A DNA stretch of 64,000 nucleotides from Arsukibacterium indicum. GTDB taxonomy: Bacteria; Pseudomonadota; Gammaproteobacteria; Enterobacterales; Alteromonadaceae. A program made the position numbers and the translations under genes. Under the pieces are notes generated by a model. The model did not search any database. It saw only the letters and a list, made by a program, of their open reading frames with translations, and was not told the origin of the DNA. Positions 38,732 through 47,459 of this stretch are shown one piece after another. Location of the stretch: contig NZ_JAHRID010000010.1 in the NCBI RefSeq assembly GCF_019100565.1, positions 79,026-143,025 on the forward strand, in the 5' to 3' direction. The stretch's first letter is position 1, and each line of letters starts with the position of its first letter.

Positions 38732-39757
38732 TCAGGCAAACTGCTTTAATACCCCACCGGCAATATCTGCTTGACTATACACACCGGTATCGAGTACCCA
38801 GCCGGTGACTAAACTGGCGGGGGTGACGTCGAATGCCGGGTTAAATACCGGGGCATTTTCGGGGGCCCAAAGCGTTTGGCCGAAGGCGCCGCTGACCCCG
38901 CGTACCTCATTGGCGTCGCGCTGTTCTATCGGAATCACGCTGCCATCGGCGCAGTTTAAATCGACGGTGGTGTGCGGCGCGACGACGTAAAAGGGTACCT
39001 GATGATATTGCGCCAGCACGGCCAGTGAGTAAGTGCCTACTTTATTGGCAAAGTCGCCATTGGCGGCGATGCGATCAGAACCGACAAAAATCCGGTCGAC
39101 CTGGCCGCGGGCCATTAACATGGCGGCCATATTGTCGCAAATAAGCTGATACGGAATAGCCAGTTGCTCGCACTCCCAGGCGGTTAAGCGGCCGCCTTGC
39201 AGTAAGGGCCGGGTTTCATCTACCCACAGCCGGATATTTTTACCCTGCTGATGCGCCAGGTTAATTACCCCCAGGGCGGTACCTACCCCGACGGTAGCCA
39301 GGCCGCCGGTATTACAATGGGTTAGCAGCTGCTCGTCGGGTTGCACCAGTGCGGCACCATGGGCGGCTATTTGCTGGCAAAGCGCCACATCCTCCAAAAA
39401 CAACGCCTCGGCACAGGCTACCGCGGCTTTGGCATAATCTGGCCCGTTTAGTGCCTTAAGCATGCTGTCGATATTGTTCATCAGGTTTACCGCGGTTGGC
39501 CTGGCGGCGCGCAGTATTTCGGCGTCCTGGCGCAGTTGCTCGCAGCTTGCGCCCTGCTCTGCCCGCACGGCCAGCAGCAGACAGGCGCCAATGCCAATGG
39601 CCGGCGCGCCGCGTAGCTGCAGGTTTTTAATCATGCTGACCATTTGCGCTACCGTGCTGCAACTAAGCCACTGCTGGCGGTGGGGTAATAAGGTTTGGTC
39701 CAGCACAAATAACTGACCTTGTTCGGTTTTCAGGCTGAGCGCCGTTAAATTTTGCAT
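38732..39757 (-). CDS. mtnA: Methylthioribose-1-phosphate isomerase
   Basis: Turns 5-methylthioribose-1-phosphate into methylthioribulose-1-phosphate. It is 341 residues. Family motifs are [11 protein letters not shown] (49-59), [12 protein letters not shown], the catalytic C148 in [14 protein letters not shown] and D228 in [11 protein letters not shown], with NKVGTYSLA. It is an eIF2B-alpha-like fold. It is divergent from mtnK across 115 bases, so the kinase and isomerase that feed mtnB are regulated from one gap. Confidence 0.95.
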   Translation of the reverse strand: MQNLTALSLKTEQGQLFVLDQTLLPHRQQWLSCSTVAQMVSMIKNLQLRGAPAIGIGACLLLAVRAEQGASCEQLRQDAEILRAARPTAVNLMNNIDSMLKALNGPDYAKAAVACAEALFLEDVALCQQIAAHGAALVQPDEQLLTHCNTGGLATVGVGTALGVINLAHQQGKNIRLWVDETRPLLQGGRLTAWECEQLAIPYQLICDNMAAMLMARGQVDRIFVGSDRIAANGDFANKVGTYSLAVLAQYHQVPFYVVAPHTTVDLNCADGSVIPIEQRDANEVRGVSGAFGQTLWAPENAPVFNPAFDVTPASLVTGWVLDTGVYSQADIAGGVLKQFA

Positions 39758-39872
39758 AAGTTATTCCTGCTTTGCTGTTTGCCAGATGTTGCAGACGGCT
39801 ATCGGGTTTGCGATTATGCAGCTCTGCTTTTCGCTTTACAAGTTACAGGGCCCCTGATGTGTGAGTATAAAG

Positions 39873-41084
39873 ATGAGTGAATACAAAACCTTTAATGCCG
39901 ACGATGCCATAGCCTTTGCTGATGAGCATAGCGAGTTGTTTGGCGAACACAGTGAGCTTAGCGCCAAAGAGTTTGGTGACGGCAACCTTAACCTGGTATT
40001 CCGGGTAGAAAACGATAAAGGCACCTCGCTTATTGTCAAACAGGCGCTGCCCTACGCCCGCTGCGTCGGCGAAAGCTGGCCGCTGACCACCGACCGGGCG
40101 CGGATTGAAGCTGAAGTGTTAAAAATGCACCGCCGTTTTTGCCCGGAGCATACCGTTGAAGTACGCCATTTTGACCCGGTAGCCTGCGCCATTTTAATGG
40201 AAGATTTAAAAGCCTTCCGCATTTTACGCACTGAGCTCAACGCCGGGAAAAAGTTTAACCATTTAGCGCCGCAAATGGCCAAATACATGGCCAACACCCT
40301 GTTTTATACCAGCGATTTTGTGCTGAGCAGTGAAAATAAAAAAGCCGAAGTGGCGCGTTTTTTAAACCCGGAACTATGCCTGATCACTGAAGATTTATTT
40401 TTTACCGACCCTTACTGCAACCACGAGCGCAACAATATTGAACCGTCGATTCTGGCAAACGCCAAACCCCTGTGGCATGACGAGGCATTAAAAGCCGAAG
40501 TGGCGGCACTGAAGGCAGATTTTCTCAGTAAACCGCAGGCATTACTGCATGGCGATTTACATAGCGGCAGTATTTTTATTGATGAGGAAACCTGCAAAGT
40601 TATCGATGCCGAATTTGGCTTTTTCGGGCCGGTGGGTTTCGATGTAGGCTCACTGCTAGGCAATTTGCTGCTGAACTATTTAGCGTGCCCTGGTTTACAC
40701 GACAATCAAGATAGTAGCGAGCAGCAGGCTTATTTACTGGAGCAGGCCGAGCAACTGTGGCAAGAATTCAGTGAAGTGTTTACGGAGCTGATGGCCCGGG
40801 AAACTCAGGATCCAGCGCTGGAAAACAGCTTATATCAGCAGCGCTTTTTGCAGCAGGTATTCCGTGATACCGCAGGCTATGCCGGTTGTGAACTGATCAG
40901 GCGGATTGTTGGTCTGGCGCATGTGGCGGATATGGATAGCATCGATGATGCCGGCAAACGAGCCGAGTGTCAGCGTAATGGCTTAAAACTTGGGCGCGAA
41001 CTGATAATGCAGCGAAATGATCTTGGTAATATCAGTCAGTTACTTAACCTGGTGCGATATCAGCAAGCCGGCACTGCGAACTGA
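39873..41084 (+). CDS. mtnK: 5-Methylthioribose kinase
   Basis: Phosphorylates methylthioribose with ATP. The start at 39873 gives 403 residues (MSEYKTFNADDAIAF); an in-frame GTG at 39861 opens the frame but the ATG fits better. Motifs include EFGDGNLNLVFRV, LIVKQALPYARCVGESWPL (Lys and the SWPL/RxR region), the catalytic loop LLHGDLHSGSIFI and IDAEFGFFGPVGFD with the DxE metal residues, then RRIVGLAHVAD. It uses the MTA nucleosidase plus kinase route, so an mtnN gene is expected elsewhere on the chromosome. Confidence 0.95.
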   Translation: MSEYKTFNADDAIAFADEHSELFGEHSELSAKEFGDGNLNLVFRVENDKGTSLIVKQALPYARCVGESWPLTTDRARIEAEVLKMHRRFCPEHTVEVRHFDPVACAILMEDLKAFRILRTELNAGKKFNHLAPQMAKYMANTLFYTSDFVLSSENKKAEVARFLNPELCLITEDLFFTDPYCNHERNNIEPSILANAKPLWHDEALKAEVAALKADFLSKPQALLHGDLHSGSIFIDEETCKVIDAEFGFFGPVGFDVGSLLGNLLLNYLACPGLHDNQDSSEQQAYLLEQAEQLWQEFSEVFTELMARETQDPALENSLYQQRFLQQVFRDTAGYAGCELIRRIVGLAHVADMDSIDDAGKRAECQRNGLKLGRELIMQRNDLGNISQLLNLVRYQQAGTAN

Positions 41085-41222
41085 GTAAAGCCTGCCTGAC
41101 ATTTATTACATCTGCTTACAATTAATCAACCTGCTTACCGCCCCGGATGGCCATAAGTGGCTGTCAGGGTGCAGATGCTTGTGGCAAACTGTATCGATTC
41201 TAACCACAAACAGAAAAAGCGG

Positions 41223-41915
41223 ATGATTACAGCTAACGGCCTTTATAAGAATTTTGGCAGTGGCGACAGCCAGGTACAGGCACTGCGCGATGTAAGTCTG
41301 AGTATTGCCGAAAACGAATTTGTTGCCATTATGGGCAGTTCCGGTTCAGGTAAGTCGACCCTGATGAATATTCTCGGTTGCCTCGATACCCCAAGTAAGG
41401 GCCAGTATCAGCTGGCCGGTCAGGTTATTGGTCAGCTGGACGATGTCAGCCTGTCAGCCATGCGCAACCAGCATATCGGCTTTATTTTCCAGTCTTTTCA
41501 TCTGTTGCCGCGTCTGACTGCCGCTCAGAATGTGGCGCTGCCACTGCGTTATACTGACACTGAGCCACAGCAGGCGATTGAGCGCGCTAACGCGTTGCTG
41601 GATCAGGTTGGCCTTGGCCATCGCAAAGATCATAAGCCACATGAAATGTCCGGTGGTCAGCGCCAGCGGGTGGCGATTGCCCGGGCCCTTATTAACCGGC
41701 CGAAAGTTATTTTCGCTGACGAACCCACCGGTAATCTCGATAGCAAAACTTCAAAAGAAATTATGCAGCTGCTATGTGATTTACATCAGCAGGGCAATAC
41801 CATCGTGATGGTTACCCATGAAGATGAGATAGCCGCTTACGCCGGCCGGGTGATCCGGATGCGCGATGGTCAGATTATGGAGGACAGTGCATGTTTAAAA
41901 ACACAATCTGCCTGA
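41223..41915 (+). CDS. ABC transporter ATP-binding protein, LolD/MacB type
   Basis: A 230-residue nucleotide-binding subunit. Walker A is GSSGSGKST at 38-46, the Q-loop is IGFIFQSFHLLPRLTAAQNV, the signature is MSGGQRQRVAIARAL, Walker B is VIFADEPTGNLD and the H-loop is VMVTHE. The FQSFHLL and PTGNLD patterns are typical of type VII mechanotransmission systems such as MacB, LolCDE and FtsEX. The ATG at 41223 is preferred to an upstream start at 41157. It opens a five-gene run with three adaptors and one permease; it overlaps the first adaptor by 25 bases. Confidence 0.93.
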   Translation: MITANGLYKNFGSGDSQVQALRDVSLSIAENEFVAIMGSSGSGKSTLMNILGCLDTPSKGQYQLAGQVIGQLDDVSLSAMRNQHIGFIFQSFHLLPRLTAAQNVALPLRYTDTEPQQAIERANALLDQVGLGHRKDHKPHEMSGGQRQRVAIARALINRPKVIFADEPTGNLDSKTSKEIMQLLCDLHQQGNTIVMVTHEDEIAAYAGRVIRMRDGQIMEDSACLKTQSA

Positions 41916-42892
41916 TCCTGCTGGCAGCCTGCTTGTCAGGGCACAGCGTTGCCCGTACAGATAGCTCAGATAACGCTCCAGCGCCAGTAGCCAGCAGTGA
42001 GCTACCGCTACTGTTAACCGGTACTCTGCAGTCAAGCGATCGGCAAAGTATTGTTGCCCCGATGACTGATAACTGGCGGGTTCAGGTGCAATGGCTGCAA
42101 AGCGAAAGTGAACCGGTAAAAACCGGCGATTTAATTGCCGTATTTGACGCCGGTAACACTCAGGCCCAGATCGAGCAACTGAAAAGCAGCCTGATCAATC
42201 ATCAGGAGCGGTTGAACCAACTTAAAAGTGAACATAAACAGACCGTAATGGAAGCCGAGTTTGAGCTGAACCGGCGTCAGTTGCTGCTGGAGAAGGCCGG
42301 TATTGATGCCGGCGTGCCGTTAGCCAATTTAAGCCAGTATGACTACGAGCAATACCAGCTGGAACAAAAACGCGCCCGCACCGAAGCCAGTAAAGCCGCC
42401 GAACAGCTGGCAGTAGCGCGGATCACCGCAGATGCGGCCTTAAGTAAACAGCAGCTGCAGATTGAACAAACCCAGGCTGAACTGAACGATGCTGAAAACC
42501 TGTTAAGCCGGATGAGTGTGTATGCTACCCAGGATGGCAATATCAGCTATGGCAATCATCCCTGGTATGGCACCAAAATCTACGCCGGTGTTACCGCCCA
42601 GCCAGGCTGGATAATCGCTGAGCTGAACCGCAAAGAAAATTTGTATATTGAAGCCTGGGTACATGAAACCGATTTACCACGGTTGCAGCAAGCCAGTGCG
42701 CTGCAAGCCCGCTTTGATATTGCCCCGGATCAGCCCTTTCCCGTAAAACTCAGTGAGCTGGCGCAACAAGGTGAAAAACGCCAGCGCTGGGGCACCGCCC
42801 TGTATTATAAAGCATCGTTTACTGCGGCTAGTTTACCGGTTGCCAGCCCTATGTTGGGTATGGGCATGCTTATTGAGGTTGCCGCCGAATGA
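41891..42892 (+). CDS. HlyD-family periplasmic adaptor 1
   Basis: A 333-residue membrane fusion protein with an N-terminal Sec signal (ICLILLAACLSGHSVA). It has a lipoyl/barrel-sandwich half (WRVQVQWLQSESEPVKTGDLIAVFD), a long coiled-coil hairpin (residues about 90-205, with ESGVLLEK-type helices), the returning lipoyl half (MSVYATQDGNISYG) and a beta-barrel part. GGAGG lies 7 bases before the ATG. Its lipoyl half opens later than the classical HlyD. It overlaps the next gene by 4 bases (ATGA). Cargo unknown. Confidence 0.85.
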   Translation: MFKNTICLILLAACLSGHSVARTDSSDNAPAPVASSELPLLLTGTLQSSDRQSIVAPMTDNWRVQVQWLQSESEPVKTGDLIAVFDAGNTQAQIEQLKSSLINHQERLNQLKSEHKQTVMEAEFELNRRQLLLEKAGIDAGVPLANLSQYDYEQYQLEQKRARTEASKAAEQLAVARITADAALSKQQLQIEQTQAELNDAENLLSRMSVYATQDGNISYGNHPWYGTKIYAGVTAQPGWIIAELNRKENLYIEAWVHETDLPRLQQASALQARFDIAPDQPFPVKLSELAQQGEKRQRWGTALYYKASFTAASLPVASPMLGMGMLIEVAAE

Positions 42893-43914
42893 TCAGAATA
42901 AAACCGATTTTCTACAGTGTAAGTTTAGGCTTAAGCGCGCTGCTGCTAAGCGCCTGTCAGCAGGAAACAAGTAGCGGCCCCGCCAGCACTGTAACCAGCC
43001 ATGTCCGGGCAACCGGCGAGCTAACCGCGGCCAATTCATTTAAAGCCTCGCCGCCCAGTGTCAGCAATATGTGGCAATACAATATTAAACAGCTGGCACC
43101 GGAAAGCAGCATGTTAACCGAGGGCGCCGTGGTGGTAGCCTTTGATGGCCAGCGGCTGGTTGATGAGCTGAACAATAAAAGCATTGAGCTGAAAAGTGCT
43201 GAGCAGGAACTGGCCAACCGCCTGCGCAGCGATGAACAAACTTTTGAAGAATTAAAGCTGACCCTGGCCGAGCGGAAAATGGAATATGACCGGGAAAAAC
43301 GCAAAGCGGAAATAGTGGACCAGTCACGCTCTGCTAATGACCGGCGTAAAGCACAAATCGACTTTACCATTGCCGATAACCAGTATCAGCTGGCGCAAGC
43401 CAGGCTGGCCAGTCATCAGCAACAACGGCTGGCCGAAGAGCAAATGCTGGTGGCCAAAGTCAGTCGCCTGCAATCCGAAGTTAGTCAGTTGCAACGCAAT
43501 ATTGCCAGCATGCAGGTTAAAGCGCCGTTTGAGGGCGTAATGGTATACAGCATGGGCTTTGACGGTGAAAAGTTCTCAGTCGGCGACAGTGCCCAGTTTG
43601 GCCAGCCGGTGGCGGAAGTCAGTCAGCTGAACAGCCTGTACGTTAAAGCCGAAATTGACGAAATAGATTTAAAGCAACTGCAACCAGGCCTGCCGGTAGA
43701 GATAACACTGGATGCCTATCCGGAGCGGCGGTTTAATGGTGTGTTACAGAGCCTTGGCAATGCGGTGCGCGATAAGTCCAACGATAACCTGCGCCGGGTG
43801 GTGGATGCCAGTGTCAGCCTGACTGATCTGGATACCGAATTAATGCGGCCGGGTATGACTGCCCGGCTGAATATCAGCCTGAACACCAGCCAGGGAGCGG
43901 CCAATGCCAATTAA
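42889..43914 (+). CDS. HlyD-family periplasmic adaptor 2, lipoprotein
   Basis: A 341-residue lipoprotein with a lipobox (SALLLSAC, then QQE). The order is lipoyl half (HVRATGELTAANSFKASPP, MLTEGAVVVAFDGQRLVDEL), a long coiled coil rich in Glu, Lys and Arg (residues about 90-205), second lipoyl half (MQVKAPFEGVMVYSMGFDGEKFSVGDSAQFGQPVAEVS) and beta barrel (LYVKAEIDEIDLKQLQPGLPVEITLDAYP with FNGVLQSLG). The second lipoyl motif KAPFEGVM is typical of the family. It overlaps adaptor 3 by 11 bases. Confidence 0.88.
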   Translation: MIRIKPIFYSVSLGLSALLLSACQQETSSGPASTVTSHVRATGELTAANSFKASPPSVSNMWQYNIKQLAPESSMLTEGAVVVAFDGQRLVDELNNKSIELKSAEQELANRLRSDEQTFEELKLTLAERKMEYDREKRKAEIVDQSRSANDRRKAQIDFTIADNQYQLAQARLASHQQQRLAEEQMLVAKVSRLQSEVSQLQRNIASMQVKAPFEGVMVYSMGFDGEKFSVGDSAQFGQPVAEVSQLNSLYVKAEIDEIDLKQLQPGLPVEITLDAYPERRFNGVLQSLGNAVRDKSNDNLRRVVDASVSLTDLDTELMRPGMTARLNISLNTSQGAANAN

Positions 43915-45106
43915 GTTATTGCGCTCAATGCGCGCTGCAGCTGTAACCCTGGGGTTGGTGGCCGTTGCCGGTTGCAGCGAACCAGAGTTGCAGGTACCGG
44001 TTTATCAGGTTGAGCCCGATACGCTGGTGCATAAAGTCCATACTGAAGGTGAATTGTTTGCGGTGAACTCGGTTACCATCAGCGCGCCACGCAATGTGCA
44101 AGGGCCGCGCTTTATTGCCAGCCTGGCTAAAGAATACAGCCGGGTAGAACCCGGAGATGTGGTGGTTACCTTCGATGCCACTCAGCTGGAACGTTCACAA
44201 CGCAAAGCCAGTTCCAGCCTCAGCAGCGTGCAGGCTGATGAGCAACAGAAGCTGGCCGAGCAGCAAAAAGAGCAAAAAGCGCTGGGGCTGGATCAAACCC
44301 TGATAGCCCAGGAATTTAATTTTGCTGACCGCTTTAGTATCGACGATGTACAAATTCGCTCAAGGCTGGAAATTCTTGATTCAATGCAAAATAAAGAATA
44401 TCTGGGCGAAAAGCAGGAATATCTGGGTTGGCAGGAACAAAGTTTCGCTCAGCGTAGCAGTGGCGAGCTGGAGTTGCTGCAACTGCAACGCGGCCAGCAG
44501 CAAAGCCTGCTACAGCAGGCAGAAAGTGGTTTAGCAGCGCTGGAAGTGAAAGCCCCGCATGCCGGTATTTTGTTGTTCGACACCAACTGGCGTGGTGAAA
44601 AGCCCGAAGTGGGCGGCATGGTATTTCCCGGATCTAAAATTGGCAGCATCCCCGATTTAAGCCTGCAGCACCTGAAGCTGCAGGTAATAGAGCAGGAGGC
44701 AATTGGCCTGGCCGCCGGGCAGCGTGTTACTTTTTACCTGGCAGCCTGGCCTGATCAGATACTTAACGGCAGTATTGTCTCAGTGGCGGCGGTAGCGCAG
44801 TCGCGTGAACGGCGCGACCCACGTAAATATATTGAGGTTATTGTTGCCCCAGAGCAGCAAAACCCGAATTTTATGCCGGGCATTAAAGTTATTGCCACCC
44901 TGTGGGTCACTGAAAAGCCTGAAATATTAAAAGTACCTCTACAGGCCATTTTCAGCGAACAGCAGCAACTTTATGTCTACAAACGTAATGGCAGTGGCTT
45001 TGTTAAACAGCCCATCAGCATCGGCAGCAAAAGTCTGAGCCATGCCCAAATCAGCACTGGCCTTGCTGCCGGTGATGAAATAGCCCTGATTAACCCGGAA
45101 AGCTGA
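43904..45106 (+). CDS. HlyD-family periplasmic adaptor 3, lipoprotein
   Basis: A 400-residue lipoprotein (LGLVAVAGC, then SEPE). It has a lipoyl start (VHTEGELFAVNSVTISAPR), a coiled coil (QRKASSSLSSVQADEQQKLAEQQ and a second stretch near LLQLQRGQQQSLLQQAE), the second lipoyl half (LEVKAPHAGILLFDTNWRGEKPEVGGMVFPGSKIGSIPD), a beta barrel (QRVTFYLAAWPDQILNGSIVSVA) and a membrane-proximal domain (LQAIFSEQQQLYVYKRNGSGFVKQPISIGSKSLSHAQI). Only this adaptor carries the extra C-terminal domain found in RND/MacA-like adaptors. The permease starts 5 bases after its stop. Confidence 0.88.
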   Translation: MPIKLLRSMRAAAVTLGLVAVAGCSEPELQVPVYQVEPDTLVHKVHTEGELFAVNSVTISAPRNVQGPRFIASLAKEYSRVEPGDVVVTFDATQLERSQRKASSSLSSVQADEQQKLAEQQKEQKALGLDQTLIAQEFNFADRFSIDDVQIRSRLEILDSMQNKEYLGEKQEYLGWQEQSFAQRSSGELELLQLQRGQQQSLLQQAESGLAALEVKAPHAGILLFDTNWRGEKPEVGGMVFPGSKIGSIPDLSLQHLKLQVIEQEAIGLAAGQRVTFYLAAWPDQILNGSIVSVAAVAQSRERRDPRKYIEVIVAPEQQNPNFMPGIKVIATLWVTEKPEILKVPLQAIFSEQQQLYVYKRNGSGFVKQPISIGSKSLSHAQISTGLAAGDEIALINPES

Positions 45107-45110
45107 TGCC

Positions 45111-46346
45111 ATGAAACATACACCTCTGATTAAAGACACCCTGGCCGAACTGGCGCAGCACAAGCTGCGGACGTTTTTAACCCTGCTGGGCATGATTTTT
45201 GGGGTAGGCGCCGTTATCGCTATGCTGAATATTGGTGAAGGTGCCGAGCGCGAAGCGTTGAAAACCATTGAAACCATGGGCCTGCGTAACCTGATAGTGG
45301 AGGGACGGAAGTTCGATGAAAAGACTCTGCAGGAGCAGCGCAAGCACTCGCTGGGATTAAACCAGAGCGATATTGATGCTGCAGTTGCCACTATTCCCGG
45401 TGTAACCTCATACAGTGCCGAGCGAATGCTCGACACTCACGGCATTTATAGCCATACCGGCAAAAGTGACGGCGCCGCTATTGGCGTATCACCAAGCTAT
45501 ATGGCACTGAGTAAGTTACAGTTTGTTGCAGGCCGCAATTTTACCGAGCAGGAAAACCGCTACGCTGCCCAGGTGGCCATTTTAGGTGCCAGGGTTGCGC
45601 AGAGCTTGTTTCCGGATGGCGATGCGCTGGGCAAACCGGTTAAAGTGAATCATGTCTGGTTGCAGGTGGTGGGTGTGCTGGCTGAACCCTATGCTGGCAG
45701 TGATGAATTTCAGGGAATTAAACTCGGTGGTGAGCAAAACCAGCTGTTTATGCCACTGAACACTGCCCAAACCCGTTTTAAAGCCGAACCGTTAAGCGCT
45801 GAACTTACCTCATTCCGGCTGCAACTAAGCGAAGACGCCAATAATGCATTAAGTGCCCGCGCCCTGGATTTTCTGTTAAAGCAACGCCATAACGATATTG
45901 ATGACTACAACATTATTGTGCCGGCTGCATTGCTGGCCCAGCAAAAGCAGACCCAGCAAATCTTTAATATTGTAATGTCATGCGTTGCCGGCATTTCTTT
46001 GCTGGTTGGCGGTATTGGCATTATGAATATTATGCTGGCCACGGTACTGGAGCGAACCAAGGAAATTGGCCTGCTCAGGGCAATAGGTGCCACCCGGCGC
46101 GACATTAAAATTCAGTTTGTCGCCGAAAGCTTTGCCATCGCCATACTTGGCGGCTTACTGGGTATTGTATTTGGTATTTTATTGTCAGAGCTTATCGCTT
46201 TTTACTCCGACTGGGCAGTCAGCTGGTCGTTGCTGGCCATTGGTTTATCATTCAGTATCTGCGCCTTAATCGGCGTAGCCTTTGGCGTGTACCCGGCAAT
46301 CAAGGCATCAGAGCTTGACCCTATTACTGCATTACAGAGTGAGTAA
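45111..46346 (+). CDS. MacB/FtsX-type ABC transporter permease
   Basis: A 411-residue inner-membrane protein. Helix 1 is near residues 20-40 (LRTFLTLLGMIFGVGAVIAML), a large periplasmic domain follows (residues about 45-285), and three helices lie at the C-terminus (IFNIVMSCVAGISLLVGGIGIMNIMLATV, LGGLLGIVFGILLSELIAF, LLAIGLSFSICALIGVAFGVYPAIKASELDP). ERTKEIGLLRAIGATRRDI is the FtsX coupling-helix motif. This is the MacB permease layout without the fused ATPase. With the separate ATPase and three adaptors it likely forms a type VII export or envelope-remodelling machine; no outer-membrane TolC-type gene is in the operon. Confidence 0.92.
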   Translation: MKHTPLIKDTLAELAQHKLRTFLTLLGMIFGVGAVIAMLNIGEGAEREALKTIETMGLRNLIVEGRKFDEKTLQEQRKHSLGLNQSDIDAAVATIPGVTSYSAERMLDTHGIYSHTGKSDGAAIGVSPSYMALSKLQFVAGRNFTEQENRYAAQVAILGARVAQSLFPDGDALGKPVKVNHVWLQVVGVLAEPYAGSDEFQGIKLGGEQNQLFMPLNTAQTRFKAEPLSAELTSFRLQLSEDANNALSARALDFLLKQRHNDIDDYNIIVPAALLAQQKQTQQIFNIVMSCVAGISLLVGGIGIMNIMLATVLERTKEIGLLRAIGATRRDIKIQFVAESFAIAILGGLLGIVFGILLSELIAFYSDWAVSWSLLAIGLSFSICALIGVAFGVYPAIKASELDPITALQSE

Positions 46347-46449
46347 CTCAACAAGAACAATGTACCGTGAATAATCAGTCAGCGACGCTATAATTTAGGT
46401 TTTCAGGTCATTACCGGCAGACGACCCGCTGCCCCGCTTTGGAGTAACC

Positions 46450-47367
46450 ATGTTAACCGCGCGCTGTATCTGGCAACAAGCTGAGCATAATGCCTTTACT
46501 GATCTTATCTGGTTTAAGCAGGCGTTGTGGTGTGTGTTTCGCGAAGGCAGTGAGCATGTTTCGCCGGATGGCGCTTTTCGGCTGCTACGCTCAGCTGATT
46601 TGGGCCAGAGCTGGCAAAGCGCCGCACTGATTAACGCCTCTGATGCTGATTTACGCGACGCGAAACTCAGCATTGGTCCTGCTGGCAACCTGCTGTTACT
46701 GGGCGCTGGTGCTTTGCATAACCGTGACCAGCAATCACATCAATCTTATATCTGGCAATCCAGCGATGGTTACAGCTGGTCGGCCGCTACGCCAATTGGT
46801 GAGCCGAATATCTGGATATGGCGCATGACGTGGCAGCAGCAACCTCAGCAGTTAGCCCGGTGTTTTGCTGTCGGTTACCGGATTGGGCCTGAAAAGCTGG
46901 TTCGGTTGTATCAGGGCGACAGCCCGTTGCAGTTAGCGCCATTAGCTGATTTGCACAGTGGTAGTTATGCCAATGAAAGCGGCCTGCTGTTCGAAGCAGA
47001 TGGCACAGCGTTGTGTTTATTACGGCGCGACCCGGAACATGGCCTATTTGGCGCTAGTAAGCCGCCATACAGCGACTGGCACTGGCAGGATGTCGGCTAT
47101 CGGATTGGCGGGCCGCAGTGGTTGCAGCTACCGGATGGCAGGTTGCTGGCGTGTGTGCGTTTATATGATGAAGAAATCCGCACCAGCCTCTGCTGGATTG
47201 ACCGCCAAACTGGCAAACTAACCGAGTGGCAAACCCTGCCATCAGGCGGTGATTGCAGCTATGCCGGTATGGTACTGCGCAATAAAACGCTGTATGTCAG
47301 CTACTACTCGTCGCATGAAAGTAAAACCAGTATTTATTTCACTGAAATAACATTAGCCGGCAAATAA
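46450..47367 (+). CDS. Sialidase-fold (beta-propeller) protein, cytosolic
   Basis: A 305-residue protein that looks like a six-bladed sialidase/BNR propeller. A clean Asp box, S48-A-D50-L-G52-Q-S-W55, is present, with QSSDGYSW as a second degenerate one. FREGSEHVSPDG early in the chain and the second arginine-rich region FAVGYRIG, then LCLLRRDP, look like the arginine triad region of exo-sialidase-like proteins. There is no signal peptide, so a secreted sialidase is unlikely. It is preceded by GGAG and follows the exporter permease by 103 bases. Substrate and activity unknown. Confidence 0.68.
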   Translation: MLTARCIWQQAEHNAFTDLIWFKQALWCVFREGSEHVSPDGAFRLLRSADLGQSWQSAALINASDADLRDAKLSIGPAGNLLLLGAGALHNRDQQSHQSYIWQSSDGYSWSAATPIGEPNIWIWRMTWQQQPQQLARCFAVGYRIGPEKLVRLYQGDSPLQLAPLADLHSGSYANESGLLFEADGTALCLLRRDPEHGLFGASKPPYSDWHWQDVGYRIGGPQWLQLPDGRLLACVRLYDEEIRTSLCWIDRQTGKLTEWQTLPSGGDCSYAGMVLRNKTLYVSYYSSHESKTSIYFTEITLAGK

Positions 47368-47374
47368 ATTCAGC

Positions 47375-47396
47375 TCAGCCAGTATTAACTGGCTGA
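47375..47396 (+). terminator. Hairpin after the propeller gene, weak terminator
   Basis: TCAGCCAGT (47375-47383) and ACTGGCTGA (47388-47396) form a perfect 9-bp stem with an ATTA loop. No T run follows. It lies 8 bases after the stop, between convergent genes. Confidence 0.4.
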
Positions 47397-47407
47397 ACTG
47401 CTGTCGT

Positions 47408-47459
47408 TTAGTACTTTCTGTCAGTACTTTCTGTTAGTACTTACTGTTAGTACTTGACG
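47408..47459. repeat. 13-bp tandem repeat, four copies, over a stop codon
   Basis: Four units of 13 bases (TTAGTACTTTCTG, TCAGTACTTTCTG, TTAGTACTTACTG, TTAGTACTTGACG) run head to tail. The last unit is the end of the redoxin gene (its stop is 47447-47449), so the terminal codons and stop appear to have been copied three more times downstream. Probably replication slippage; each copy keeps a TAA or TGA complement on the coding strand. Confidence 0.8.

Noticed and set aside
38561-38749. 62-codon open frame in the foldback region
   Set aside because: It runs through the inverted repeats and into mtnA, has no ribosome site, and the sequence looks like a repeat, not a protein.
39758-39872. MetJ boxes in the mtnA/mtnK gap
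   Set aside because: AGATGTTG and AGACGGCT occur but are 9 bases apart, not in 8-base register, so the tandem pattern is not met.
47408-47459. Possible CRISPR-like repeat array
   Set aside because: Units are directly adjacent with no spacers and are only 13 bases long.
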